10,754 nt of DNA from Pseudomonadota bacterium (GTDB lineage: Bacteria; Pseudomonadota; Gammaproteobacteria; Enterobacterales; Succinivibrionaceae): contig JAEWPL010000018.1 of the NCBI GenBank assembly GCA_023460615.1, forward strand, positions 1-10,754. The letters are read 5' to 3'. The translations under genes and the position numbers were made by a program. How positions within the stretch are numbered: position 1 is the first letter of the stretch; each line of letters opens with the position of its first letter. Positions 1-6,505 of this stretch are shown here, piece by piece. The notes under the pieces are model-generated. The model saw only the letters and a list, made by a program, of their open reading frames with translations. It did no database searches and had not been told where the DNA came from.

Positions 1-257
1 ATTTACACCAAGAGATCACAGAGGCTGGACTTTTGAATATGTCCTGCTCGCAAATAATTCCACTACTTACCTTTACTAATGAAAAAGCACTTTTTGCCTA
101 TGAATTTTTCAAACAAAGAAAAATTTATGCGATGCCTATAAGACATCCTACAGTACCTAAAGGTAAGGCAAGATTAAGATTATCAATAACCGCAAGTTTA
201 ACCGACTTACAAGTAGAAGAGATTAGCAGTGCTATTAAAGCCTTAAAGCTTGATTAG
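1..257 (+). CDS. bioF: 8-amino-7-oxononanoate synthase, C-terminal fragment (5' end outside window)
   Basis: BioF is a PLP-dependent enzyme that condenses pimeloyl-ACP with alanine to make 8-amino-7-oxononanoate, the first ring-forming step of biotin synthesis. Only the last 84 or so residues are present: the frame is open from position 3 and stops with TAG at 255-257. The recognisable segment is the small C-terminal domain, with I-R-H-P-T-V-P-K-G-K-A-R-L-R-L, the BioF/KBL-family 'R-x-P-T-V-P-x-G-x-A-R-L-R' signature that lines the substrate carboxylate pocket. The TTG at 33 and ATG at 39 are internal codons, not starts. Ten nucleotides separate it from bioG, and bioC follows, which supports the biotin assignment over related alpha-oxoamine synthases. 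Whether the gene is intact upstream cannot be seen. Confidence 0.9.
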   Translation, partial: LHQEITEAGLLNMSCSQIIPLLTFTNEKALFAYEFFKQRKIYAMPIRHPTVPKGKARLRLSITASLTDLQVEEISSAIKALKLD

Positions 258-267
258 AAAATAAGTT

Positions 268-927
268 ATGCAACAGATTTTTTTACAGCAACACCACAGC
301 AAAAACTTAGTCTTAATCTTTCTAGGTTATGGCCAAGATAAAAATCCTTTTAACAGTTTGAAAGCTGTTACCACAGACGATCTTGCCATTGTTTACGACT
401 ATCAAGATTTGTCCTTTGATGAAAATCTATATCAAGAGTATGAGTCAATTACCTTAATTGCCTGGTCTATGGGAGTGATGATAGCTCCAATAGTGATATC
501 ACATATCACTTCCAAAATAGTTAAAAAAATTGCACTAAACGGCACTGTCCAAGGTATAGATGATAATTTAGGCATTCCACCTAATTTATGGCAGGCAACT
601 ATCGATTCTTTAACAGAGCAAACCTACCTAAAATTCCTAAGACGCATGTGCTCTGATCCTTTAATTTATGAAGAGTATCTTCAAAATAAGCCACAAAGAG
701 AGCTTGGGAGTTTTAAAAGTGAGCTTATAAGTTTGCAAGCTATTGCTAAACAGAGAATGCAAAATAATTTTGAATATGATTTGGCAATAGTTGGAAATAA
801 GGATAAAATAATCGCTCCTAAAAATCAGTTATTGTCTTGGTCTAATTCCCACGTTTTAGTAAAGCAAACTGAGATTGCTCACTATAGTTTAGAGACATTT
901 AAAGTCCTACTTGCTCATGAATATTAG
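268..927 (+). CDS. bioG: Pimeloyl-ACP methyl ester carboxylesterase, BioG type
   Basis: BioG is an alpha/beta-hydrolase that removes the methyl ester from pimeloyl-ACP methyl ester, ending the BioC-started chain extension and releasing pimeloyl-ACP for BioF. It replaces BioH in Haemophilus, Neisseria and others. The 219-residue length fits the family (DUF452). Visible features are the N-terminal strand and oxyanion region L-V-L-I-F-L-G-Y-G (about 14-22), the nucleophile elbow A-W-S-M-G-V with Ser67, a late acid in V-G-N-K-D (Asp179), and the catalytic histidine in A-H-Y-S (His205). Together these give a complete Ser-Asp-His triad. The ATG at 268 lies 10 nt after bioF, with only a weak AAATAAG ribosome-binding stretch, suggesting translational coupling. 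Its 3' end overlaps bioC. The bioF-bioG-bioC order is known from Haemophilus-type genomes. All codons look native to this AT-rich genome. Confidence 0.9.
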   Translation: MQQIFLQQHHSKNLVLIFLGYGQDKNPFNSLKAVTTDDLAIVYDYQDLSFDENLYQEYESITLIAWSMGVMIAPIVISHITSKIVKKIALNGTVQGIDDNLGIPPNLWQATIDSLTEQTYLKFLRRMCSDPLIYEEYLQNKPQRELGSFKSELISLQAIAKQRMQNNFEYDLAIVGNKDKIIAPKNQLLSWSNSHVLVKQTEIAHYSLETFKVLLAHEY

Positions 928-1669
928 TAAAGATTCTATAAAACAACGCTTCTCAAAAGCTTGTGCTAGCTATGAAAATAGCGCTAACGTACAAGCTATT
1001 ATGGGACAAGAGTTGATCTATAGTTTAGAAGATCTTTATTTTACTAATATCCTAGAGATAGGCGCAGGCACTGGTTTGTTGTCCGAGAATATCTGCAACA
1101 GTTTGTGCTACTCAAAATTTGTGGTAAATGACATCTCTGATGAGATGTTATCTTATTGCAAAGTAAGACTTAAAGAGTATCCGAAGTTAGAGTATTTAAA
1201 CTGCGATGCAGAGCACCTACCTATGACTGAAAAAGAGCAATTTGATTTAATCATTTCTAATGCTTGTTTTCAGTGGTTTGACAATTTAAAGCAAAGTCTT
1301 GAAGCTTTAAAAAATTTGTTAACAGTAGATGGAGTACTGGCTTTTTCTATTTTCACAGAAGGTAATTTTGAGGAAATCAAAAAGTGTAGTTGTATATCTT
1401 TAGACTACCTATCTTCTGTTAAATTAAGAGAAATTCTAAAACAAGTCTTTACTTGTTATACATTAAAATCAAGAACTTTTGTCTTGTATTTTGAAGATGT
1501 AAAGAGCCTACTTAAAACCTTAAAAAAGACTGGAGTTACAGGACTTTCAGGACAAGTGTGGTCAAAGGGTAGAATGCAACAGTTTATTGATAACTATGAA
1601 AAAAACTTCCGCACCACCAAAGGCCTTAGATTAACCTACAAATGCTATTACGTGATGGCTTATAAATAA
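917..1669 (+). CDS. bioC: Malonyl-ACP O-methyltransferase BioC
   Basis: BioC transfers a methyl group from S-adenosylmethionine to the free carboxyl of malonyl-ACP, masking it so that fatty-acid synthase can elongate it to pimeloyl-ACP methyl ester. The 250-residue protein shows a class I methyltransferase fold: motif I I-L-E-I-G-A-G-T-G-L (45-54), the acidic strand-2 end V-V-N-D-I-S (69-74), C-D-A-E-H-L-P (97-102) and D-L-I-I-S-N-A-C-F-Q-W-F (about 110-121). The last matches the BioC signature S-N-x-x-x-Q-W. The end L-T-Y-K-C-Y-Y-V-M-A-Y-K is also typical of BioC. I chose the ATG at 917, which overlaps the end of bioG by 11 nt. A TTG at 911 in the same frame would add two residues. The overlap implies coupled translation with the esterase that acts on its pathway's product. 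Confidence 0.92.
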   Translation: MNISKDSIKQRFSKACASYENSANVQAIMGQELIYSLEDLYFTNILEIGAGTGLLSENICNSLCYSKFVVNDISDEMLSYCKVRLKEYPKLEYLNCDAEHLPMTEKEQFDLIISNACFQWFDNLKQSLEALKNLLTVDGVLAFSIFTEGNFEEIKKCSCISLDYLSSVKLREILKQVFTCYTLKSRTFVLYFEDVKSLLKTLKKTGVTGLSGQVWSKGRMQQFIDNYEKNFRTTKGLRLTYKCYYVMAYK

Positions 1670-1695
1670 GCTAAAGAAAAACACTAATCTTTTTT

Positions 1696-2631
1696 CTACA
1701 TAAAACATGACGATACTGTATTTATCAAGGTGATAATTACTACAGAGGTCATCACTGAGATCATGTTTAAGTTTGCACTATCCTCTGCAAATTGAGGTAA
1801 GCTTCTGATGGCTGTGATAGGTGCAAAAGAGGTAATTGGCGCAAAGATAATCACCACCAAAACTAATTTTACGCTACTATCAAAAGGTAGGGTTAACCAT
1901 AATAAAACCGCGCAAACAGTGGCAAAACCATATCGTAAAAAGAGCATCTGTAAAATAGCACTTACCTTAGATAAACTTATCTCAAAGTTTAAGGCTACAC
2001 CTACAATAAACATGCAAAGAAAGGTATTAGCGCCACCAATTACTTTTAAAGGATGCAAAATAGTTTCATCTAGACTTATAGAAAATGCACTTAAAGTAAT
2101 GGAGATAATGCAACAGTAAGAGGTAATAGATTTAGATAACTCAATTAAGATCTTTTTGATATTGATAGTGTCTTTAGTTACAAAGCCTTTGCGGTTAAAC
2201 CACAGTGCCATGCAGTAAACACCACCAAAACAGAAAAACGCATTGATAACATCAAATAGGCAGAGCGCGATAAAGCTTTTGGTAGTTAAGACACTCTGCA
2301 TAAAAGGCAACACAAAGTTACCAATATTAAAACCACCTAAATTTAGCATTGCATAAACGCATTTATTAGGATCTTTATGGAAGATAATATAGCCTAAAAA
2401 AGGAAAAGCAAAACTGATTAAAAAGGCTAAAGGTAAAATTAAAAATAGGTTTAATTCAAGCGAAATTGCGCCAGCACTGCCAGATAAAATAGCGCAAGGT
2501 AAGGTTACATACATAACGATGTAAGAGAGTTTTCTTGCAGTGTCAATTTCTACAAAACGAAATCTTTTGGCTAAATAGCCAATGGCAAAAATTAGAATGA
2601 CCGTATAGGCATTGATGATGGATGCTGACAT
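1696..2631 (-). CDS. AEC-family (auxin efflux carrier-like) inner-membrane permease
   Basis: This 311-residue, strongly hydrophobic protein fits the AEC transporter family, whose bacterial members are around 310-320 residues with about ten membrane segments. The opening (I-L-I-F-A-I-G-Y-L-A-K-R-F, then D-T-A-R-K-L-S-Y-I-V-M-Y-V-T-L-P-C-A-I-L) carries the family's arrangement of a first helix, a short basic loop, and a second helix broken by L-P. A central loop (about 140-160, basic) separates two roughly five-helix halves. Characterised relatives export or import malate, malonate or other dicarboxylates, but the substrate cannot be read from sequence, so no symbol is given. The ATG at 2629-2631 is preceded by AAGAGC about 10 nt upstream. 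It is convergent with bioC, the two stop codons being only about 26 nt apart. It is the last gene of the leftward set and is separated from uspE by a terminator, so it probably has its own promoter. Confidence 0.78.
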   Translation of the reverse strand: MSASIINAYTVILIFAIGYLAKRFRFVEIDTARKLSYIVMYVTLPCAILSGSAGAISLELNLFLILPLAFLISFAFPFLGYIIFHKDPNKCVYAMLNLGGFNIGNFVLPFMQSVLTTKSFIALCLFDVINAFFCFGGVYCMALWFNRKGFVTKDTINIKKILIELSKSITSYCCIISITLSAFSISLDETILHPLKVIGGANTFLCMFIVGVALNFEISLSKVSAILQMLFLRYGFATVCAVLLWLTLPFDSSVKLVLVVIIFAPITSFAPITAIRSLPQFAEDSANLNMISVMTSVVIITLINTVSSCFM

Positions 2632-2632
2632 T

Positions 2633-2681
2633 AAATAGCGCTCTTATGTAAAAAACGATGAGCTAATTTTAAACGCTATTT
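2633..2681 (-). repeat. 8-bp inverted repeat spanning the leader of the AEC permease gene
   Basis: AAATAGCG at 2633-2640 and CGCTATTT at 2674-2681 are perfect inverted copies separated by 33 nt. The copy at 2633-2640 lies directly beside the start codon of the permease gene, and the presumed ribosome-binding site (AAGAGC on the - strand) is immediately upstream of it. In RNA the two arms could pair and close the leader around the ribosome-binding site. As DNA they could be half-sites of an operator. Only the pairing itself is seen; the role is inference. Confidence 0.35.
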
Positions 2682-2708
2682 TTTAAAATAAAAGAATTTT
2701 CACAAAAG

Positions 2709-2744
2709 TTGTGCAAATTTGCCTTGAGGACAAAATTTGCACAA
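2709..2744 (-). terminator. Hairpin terminator downstream of uspE
   Basis: TTGTGCAAATTT (2709-2720) and AAATTTGCACAA (2733-2744) form a perfect 12-bp stem with a 12-nt loop, in which CC/GG can pair further. It begins about 24 nt past the uspE stop codon. On the - strand it is followed by CTTTTGTG and later U-rich stretches; on the + strand by TTACTTTTTT. The tail is imperfect in both directions, but the placement after uspE and before the permease gene fits a transcription terminator. Confidence 0.65.
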
Positions 2745-2767
2745 TTACTTTTTTAAGGTTCAAAAGA

Positions 2768-3685
2768 TTAGTTGATAGCTTTGCTACTTAGTACAAATAG
2801 ATCAGCATCAATTTCATCGACAATTTCTTCACAGGTATTGCCAATTAAGGTTGCCATAATGCCACTGCGACCTGCAGATCCTATAAAGACTGCGCAAGGT
2901 TTTAATTGGGAGCAAACCTTAGGAATTACATCGTCAGGCATACCTTCTTTAGTATGACATTGCTCTAGTGGAATATGGTGTTTTAAGGCAAAATCTCTAA
3001 GTCTATTCTTGTGCTCATCTACAATATTTTGCTCGTAGAGGGCAGGTGAATAGTGAGGTATTTCAATCATAATACTTGGTAAGTAAACAGGGGCTGAGTT
3101 TACTAAATGGATAGTACCATGAATTAACTTAGCAAGGATTTGAGCCTCTCTTAGCATTGCTAGGTTAGATTGGCTATGATTTTTGGTTGCAAAATCCACA
3201 CATACAACGATATTGCTGCCATCTTGGTAACCATTTTCTTTAGCGATGATTACAGGTACTTTTGAGTTTCTTAGAATGTACCAATCAATAGGAGTAAAGA
3301 TGATAGAGTCTAGCACACTGTGGTGGTTAGCAGCTTTGATAATTAAATCATAGTTACCTGAGTTTACTTCCTCAATAACCGCCTCACCTACATCCTTGCT
3401 TTCTACTACTTTAGGAATGATTGGAGTATCTAAATTCTCTTCAGTGCGGTACTCACTAATTACCTTTTCCATGTGCTCAAGGTAGGTTTTCTCAACATCA
3501 CTTACTACAAGCTTTTCTTTGACTTTATTTAAAATAATTAAGTCATAGCTGTAATCATAAGCAACTCTAAAATAGGTAATAGTAGCCCTTGGATTAAAAC
3601 GAGTGATTTCAAGGGCTCTTTTTAAGGCTAGTTGCACATCTTTTTTAGGCTCAGCAACAACGAGAATATTATTGTATTGCTTCAT
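2768..3685 (-). CDS. uspE: Universal stress protein E (tandem Usp domains)
   Basis: UspE is a cytoplasmic tandem-domain universal stress protein. In E. coli it is induced on growth arrest and stress and has been linked to motility, adhesion and resistance phenotypes. The 305 residues (about 316 in E. coli) divide into two Usp folds, roughly 1-150 and 155-305. Domain 1 opens Y-N-N-I-L-V-V and contains D-L-I-I-K-A-A-N-H-H followed by I-F-T-P-I-D-W-Y-I-L-R, a signature I recognise from UspE (E. coli: I-F-T-P-T-D-W-H-L-L-R). Domain 2 ends with I-G-S-A-G-R-S-G-I-M-A-T-L-I-G-N-T, matching the G-x2-G-x9-G-N nucleotide-binding-type loop. The ATG at 3683-3685 has a strong GGAGG Shine-Dalgarno 7 nt upstream. 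The upstream gap of about 120 bp is AT-rich; weak -10-like sequences exist, but I cannot pick one promoter. A hairpin terminator follows the gene. Confidence 0.9.
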   Translation of the reverse strand: MKQYNNILVVAEPKKDVQLALKRALEITRFNPRATITYFRVAYDYSYDLIILNKVKEKLVVSDVEKTYLEHMEKVISEYRTEENLDTPIIPKVVESKDVGEAVIEEVNSGNYDLIIKAANHHSVLDSIIFTPIDWYILRNSKVPVIIAKENGYQDGSNIVVCVDFATKNHSQSNLAMLREAQILAKLIHGTIHLVNSAPVYLPSIMIEIPHYSPALYEQNIVDEHKNRLRDFALKHHIPLEQCHTKEGMPDDVIPKVCSQLKPCAVFIGSAGRSGIMATLIGNTCEEIVDEIDADLFVLSSKAIN

Positions 3686-3806
3686 AGCTTACCTCCAAGT
3701 TTGCCTTCTTTTTTCTAAATATAAGTTAAAAGTAGTACAAATTCATGGAGTTATTACTATATTTGTGCACGAAGGTGCAAAATTTTTAAAATAATCAAAT
3801 GGTTGT

Positions 3807-5372
3807 CTACATTTTGATACTTGATGGCTTAATACCTAAAAGTAAGCAAAAACCTGCATAAATAACTGATCCGATACCTACAAATAAAGCTAAATAACAA
3901 GCAGCTTCAAAAGTAGACATCCTAATCCAAGCGTCAAACTCAGGTGCTAAATACTTTAACACAACGCCCATCACAGCACCTGCTAAAAGCGCTTTGACAA
4001 TGAAAAGAATGGTACTTAAAGATAAGGTATAAATGTTCTTTTTATGTAAAAAGTAGAGTAGTAGTGACAGATTAACAAAGGCTGCTAGAGCTGTTGATAG
4101 CGCTAAACCTACATAATCTAAAGGCCATACTAAGATTAAGTTAAAGACGATATTTGAAAAAATCGCTATTAAAGAGCATCTTACAGGCGTTTTAGTATCT
4201 TCAATAGCGGCAAAGCCTTGCACTAAAACTCTTACTAGCATGATAGCGCATAGTCCAGAAATTGAAGCTAAAAGTGAGGCTGAAGATAAAAGTACATGCT
4301 CGCTTGTAAAAGCACCACGCATAAATATAGTCCTGATGATAGGCTCTTTTAAAGCAATAATGCCACACATGGATGGAATACCTAAAAGTAGTACTAACTT
4401 AATACCCCACTCTAAAGTCTTTACATATTTATCTTTTTTTACCTCAATATCAATTTTAGATAAGGCAGGTAAAATCACTGTAGAAATAGCTACTGCAAAA
4501 ATGCCTATAGGAAACTCTAGTAAACGGTCTGAATAATACAAATAGGAGATAGCTCCTGTTGCTAAGAAAGAAGCTAGGGCTGTGTTTACAATTAAGTTAA
4601 TTTGACTTGCACTGATACCTACTATAGCAGGTAGCATCAGTTTTCTAATCTTACTCACACCTTCATGGTGCCAGTCAAATTTTGGAATGATAAAGATCTT
4701 TAATTTGATAATAAATGGTATTTGCAATAATAATTGCAATACACCACCTACCACCATACCGTAAGCTAAAACCTCATTGGCATCTTTAAAGTAAGGAGCT
4801 ACAAGATAAGCTGTTGTAATTAAAGTAATGTTCAAGACGCAAGGAGTAATTGCAGGAATTAAAAATTTACCATGTACATTTAGGATGGCACTGGTAATGG
4901 CAGTTAAGGTTATAAAGAAAAGGTATGGAAAAGTAATTTTTAAAAGGTAACTTGCTTCAACAAACTTAATACTATCATTGTCACCATTTAAATATGATTG
5001 AAACCAACCCCAACCAAAGATTGCTGTAAAAATAGGGGAGCCCAACATGCCCACTAGAGTAACGCCTAACACAATGGTAGCAAGGGTTCCTGTGGTCTTG
5101 TTTAGAAGATCGTCTAGTTTCTTTTTATCGTTTAACTCTTTTGTTTTACTCATTACAGGCACAAAGGCTTGAGAAAAGGCTCCTTCAGCAAATAAACGAC
5201 GGAAAAAGTTTGGAATTCTATTGGCAAAAAAGTAAACGTCAGCAGAGAGTGATGCACCTAAGATAGAGGCAATAGCAATATCTCTTAGCATGCCTAGAAT
5301 TCTTGATAAAAAGGTAGCAAACGCTGTTACAGCGCCTGAGCGCAAGAGTCTTGATTTTGGTTTGGTATTCAC
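3807..5372 (-). CDS. murJ: Lipid II flippase MurJ (MviN)
   Basis: MurJ moves lipid II, the undecaprenyl-linked peptidoglycan precursor, across the inner membrane and is normally essential. The 521-residue protein (E. coli 511) shows the MOP-superfamily pattern of about 14 membrane helices. Family signatures are S-R-I-L-G-M-L-R-D (23-31), S-A-D-V-Y-F-F (43-49), P-N-F-F-R-R-L-F-A-E-G-A-F-S-Q-A-F-V-P (54-72) and Y-S-D-R-L-L-E-F-P (280-288). Arg24, Arg30, Asp45, Arg58 and the arginine of S-D-R-L-L-E-F-P correspond to the functionally important E. coli residues Arg18, Arg24, Asp39, Arg52 and Arg270, so the transporter looks intact. The start is GTG (5370-5372). AGGA lies about 8-9 nt upstream, and family alignment supports this N-terminus. 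The gene points away from the box-rich gap at 5373-6594. Confidence 0.95.
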   Translation of the reverse strand: MNTKPKSRLLRSGAVTAFATFLSRILGMLRDIAIASILGASLSADVYFFANRIPNFFRRLFAEGAFSQAFVPVMSKTKELNDKKKLDDLLNKTTGTLATIVLGVTLVGMLGSPIFTAIFGWGWFQSYLNGDNDSIKFVEASYLLKITFPYLFFITLTAITSAILNVHGKFLIPAITPCVLNITLITTAYLVAPYFKDANEVLAYGMVVGGVLQLLLQIPFIIKLKIFIIPKFDWHHEGVSKIRKLMLPAIVGISASQINLIVNTALASFLATGAISYLYYSDRLLEFPIGIFAVAISTVILPALSKIDIEVKKDKYVKTLEWGIKLVLLLGIPSMCGIIALKEPIIRTIFMRGAFTSEHVLLSSASLLASISGLCAIMLVRVLVQGFAAIEDTKTPVRCSLIAIFSNIVFNLILVWPLDYVGLALSTALAAFVNLSLLLYFLHKKNIYTLSLSTILFIVKALLAGAVMGVVLKYLAPEFDAWIRMSTFEAACYLALFVGIGSVIYAGFCLLLGIKPSSIKM

Positions 5373-5401
5373 GAGAAGATCCTTTTAATTTTTTTTTGCA
5401 C

Positions 5402-5410
5402 ATCATACCA
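5402..5410 (-). promoter_or_regulatory. Candidate extended -10 promoter of murJ
   Basis: On the - strand the segment reads TGG-TATGAT, an extended -10 element (TGn followed by a -10 hexamer with one mismatch to TATAAT). It lies about 30 bp upstream of the murJ GTG and would give a leader of roughly 20-25 nt containing the AGGA ribosome-binding site. The -35 match at 16-18 bp spacing is poor (TATCTT/TTATCT), as is usual for extended -10 promoters. Inferred from sequence only. Confidence 0.45.
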
Positions 5411-5545
5411 AATTTAATGGTTGCAAGATAAAAAAAAGTGAAGGCACAAAATATTAGAAATTTAGCAAAAATTTTCATTTGTAAAAAATAAGCTAGATGC
5501 AAAAATGACTTTCAGAAAATAAATTTTGAATAAAAAAATATACCC

Positions 5546-5606
5546 TGTGGAAAAATTATCAACAGCTGTGGAAAACTCTGTGGATTGTGTTGAAAACTGT
5601 GGATAA
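5546..5606 (-). repeat. Left DnaA-box array
   Basis: Boxes in one orientation start at 5546 (TGTGGAAAA), 5567 (TGTGGAAAA), 5579 (TGTGGATTG, degenerate), 5588 (TGTTGAAAA, one mismatch) and 5598 (TGTGGATAA, the classical TTATCCACA on the - strand). The last four are phased at 12, 9 and 10 bp, about one helical turn, which suits side-by-side loading of a DnaA filament. TTATCAACA at 5556-5564 is a further one-mismatch box in the opposite orientation. Positions 5564-5584 recur identically in the right array. Confidence 0.7.
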
Positions 5607-5632
5607 TTTGGATGAAATAGACCTTTTGACCT

Positions 5633-5736
5633 TGTGGAAAACAAAATTTAAAAAGTGCTTGACTATCGAAATTAACTGATAAATCAATGAGATGGTTAGA
5701 TTTTGTAACATGTGGTTGAAAATAAGTTGTGGAAAA
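5633..5736 (-). repeat. Two isolated exact boxes
   Basis: TGTGGAAAA at 5633-5641 and 5728-5736, both in the same orientation as the left array, stand singly in AT-rich DNA. A loose relative, TGTGGTTGA, lies at 5711-5719. They could act as spaced anchoring sites for DnaA between the left array and the AT-rich stretch that follows (about 5740-5930). Confidence 0.6.
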
Positions 5737-5931
5737 AAGTAATCATTGAAAAAAATCGGCTTTAAGTAAAATGAATTTTGGTTGAAATCTAACGGATTAA
5801 GCCTTGATTATAAGTAAAATATATTTATAAATCAGTGTGTTAACTCATTTAATTAAGGGGCTTTATACCTTTAAATTACTTAACTTTCAATTTTGAAATT
5901 ATGACTGGATATTTTTTAGTTTTGAACAACC

Positions 5932-5952
5932 TGTGGAAAACTTGGTGGAAAA
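5932..5952 (-). repeat. Exact box followed by near-box
   Basis: TGTGGAAAA at 5932-5940 is followed 12 bp on by GGTGGAAAA (5944-5952, one mismatch). This is the same 12-bp phasing as the first two boxes of both four-box modules. The pair lies about 70 bp to the left of the tandem 13-mers. Confidence 0.55.
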
Positions 5953-6022
5953 TAAAAAAATTATATTTTTGGGGATGGGAGATACTTCAAAAATACACTG
6001 GAATTATTTCTTTGTAAAAATA

Positions 6023-6048
6023 AAAAATACAGATAAAACAAACAGATA
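6023..6048 (-). repeat. Two adjacent 13-mers resembling E. coli DNA-unwinding-element repeats
   Basis: On the - strand 6036-6048 reads TATCTGTTTGTTT and 6023-6035 reads TATCTGTATTTTT. They abut exactly and share T-A-T-C-T-G-T. Each agrees with the E. coli oriC 13-mer consensus GATCTNTTNTTTT at 9 of 11 defined positions, and in both the leading G of the GATC is replaced by T. They lie 38 bp left of the first central DnaA box. AT-rich DNA gives such matches easily, so the tandem arrangement and location carry most of the weight. Confidence 0.4.
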
Positions 6049-6085
6049 AATAATTAAATAGGTTTTCATACTTGAACATTAAGCT

Positions 6086-6121
6086 TGTGGAAAAAGTTTT
6101 CCACAGCTGTGGAAAACTTTT
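6086..6121. repeat. Central DnaA-box palindrome (30 bp perfect) with adjacent box
   Basis: TTTTCCACA (6097-6105) and TGTGGAAAA (6108-6116) face each other across a GC dinucleotide. The symmetry extends outward with AAAAG and CTTTT, giving a perfect 30-bp palindrome at 6092-6121. A third exact box (6086-6094) overlaps the left edge. This is the only place where exact TTTTCCACA boxes occur in both orientations, so it may be where opposing DnaA assemblies start. The stem would form a strong cruciform or RNA hairpin, but it has no gene context for a terminator. Confidence 0.7.
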
Positions 6122-6203
6122 GTGAAAATCGTGGATTTTAGTCAATATTGGTTGTTTTATGCCCTAAATTTTTCACTATGGAGTTTTGACCATTTAACTC
6201 TTA

Positions 6204-6216
6204 AATCAACCTATTA
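6204..6216 (+). promoter_or_regulatory. Exact match to IHF consensus
   Basis: AATCAACCTATTA fits WATCAANNNNTTR at every defined position. It lies about 85 bp right of the palindrome and about 210 bp left of the right array. E. coli oriC uses one IHF-induced bend between DnaA boxes, so the position is sensible. In DNA this AT-rich, however, a chance match somewhere in the gap is quite possible. Confidence 0.35.
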
Positions 6217-6427
6217 ATTATATCTATTGACAAGTTTTTTACATTATTTTTGTAGAAATATAGTAACAAATGAAAATAAATGTTAAAAATATCCTATAGA
6301 ACAAATAGTAAGATATTTTGTTGACTTTTTAAAAAATTAGTGAGTTTTGATGTATTAACGTTTCTTTAACTTAAAGTTAGCATTTTATTTTCATAACTTA
6401 TCTTCAATTCACAGTGATTTTTAAACT

Positions 6428-6505
6428 TTTTACACAATAGCTGTGGAAAACTCTGTGGAATACTGTGGAAACTGTGGAAAACTCCTATTTTTTACTTGTG
6501 GAAAA
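6428..6505. repeat. Right DnaA-box array
   Basis: TTTTACACA (6428-6436, + strand) opens the array. It is followed in the other orientation by TGTGGAAAA (6442), TGTGGAATA (6454, one mismatch), TGTGGAAAC (6464, one mismatch), TGTGGAAAA (6473) and TGTGGAAAA (6497). Spacings of 12, 10 and 9 bp almost repeat the 12, 9 and 10 of the left array, and 6439-6459 is identical to 5564-5584. The array ends about 90 bp before the frsA start, so DnaA bound here could also affect frsA-proBA transcription. Confidence 0.7.

Noticed and set aside
911..916. TTG at 911 as the bioC start
   Set aside because: The ATG at 917 is two codons downstream, gives the usual BioC N-terminus and the usual short overlap with bioG.
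1675..1697. AGAAAAA/TTTTTCT inverted repeat between bioC and the permease gene as a bidirectional terminator
   Set aside because: The stem has only 7 bp with a single G-C pair. The position between convergent genes is right, but pairing is too weak to call.
1808..2119. 103-codon + strand open frame inside the permease gene
   Set aside because: It is antisense to a well-supported membrane protein gene, low in complexity and unlike any family I recognise.
3753..3786. Short hairpin (TGCAC/GTGCA around GAAG) between murJ and uspE as a murJ terminator
   Set aside because: The stem is only about 5 bp before a bulge, and the - strand downstream has no U tract (AAATATAG), so termination after murJ is unproven and read-through into uspE is possible.
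5239..5644. Open frames of 87 and 60 codons on the - strand in and beyond the murJ start
   Set aside because: The first overlaps the murJ N-terminus in another frame, and the second is built from repeated DnaA-box sequence (recurring Phe-Ser-Thr). Neither has a ribosome-binding site or a recognisable product.
5546..6505. CRISPR array or plasmid iteron reading of the repeated TGTGGAAAA units
   Set aside because: Units are only 9 bp, irregularly spaced and in both orientations, with no cas or rep gene nearby. The match to the DnaA-box consensus explains them better.
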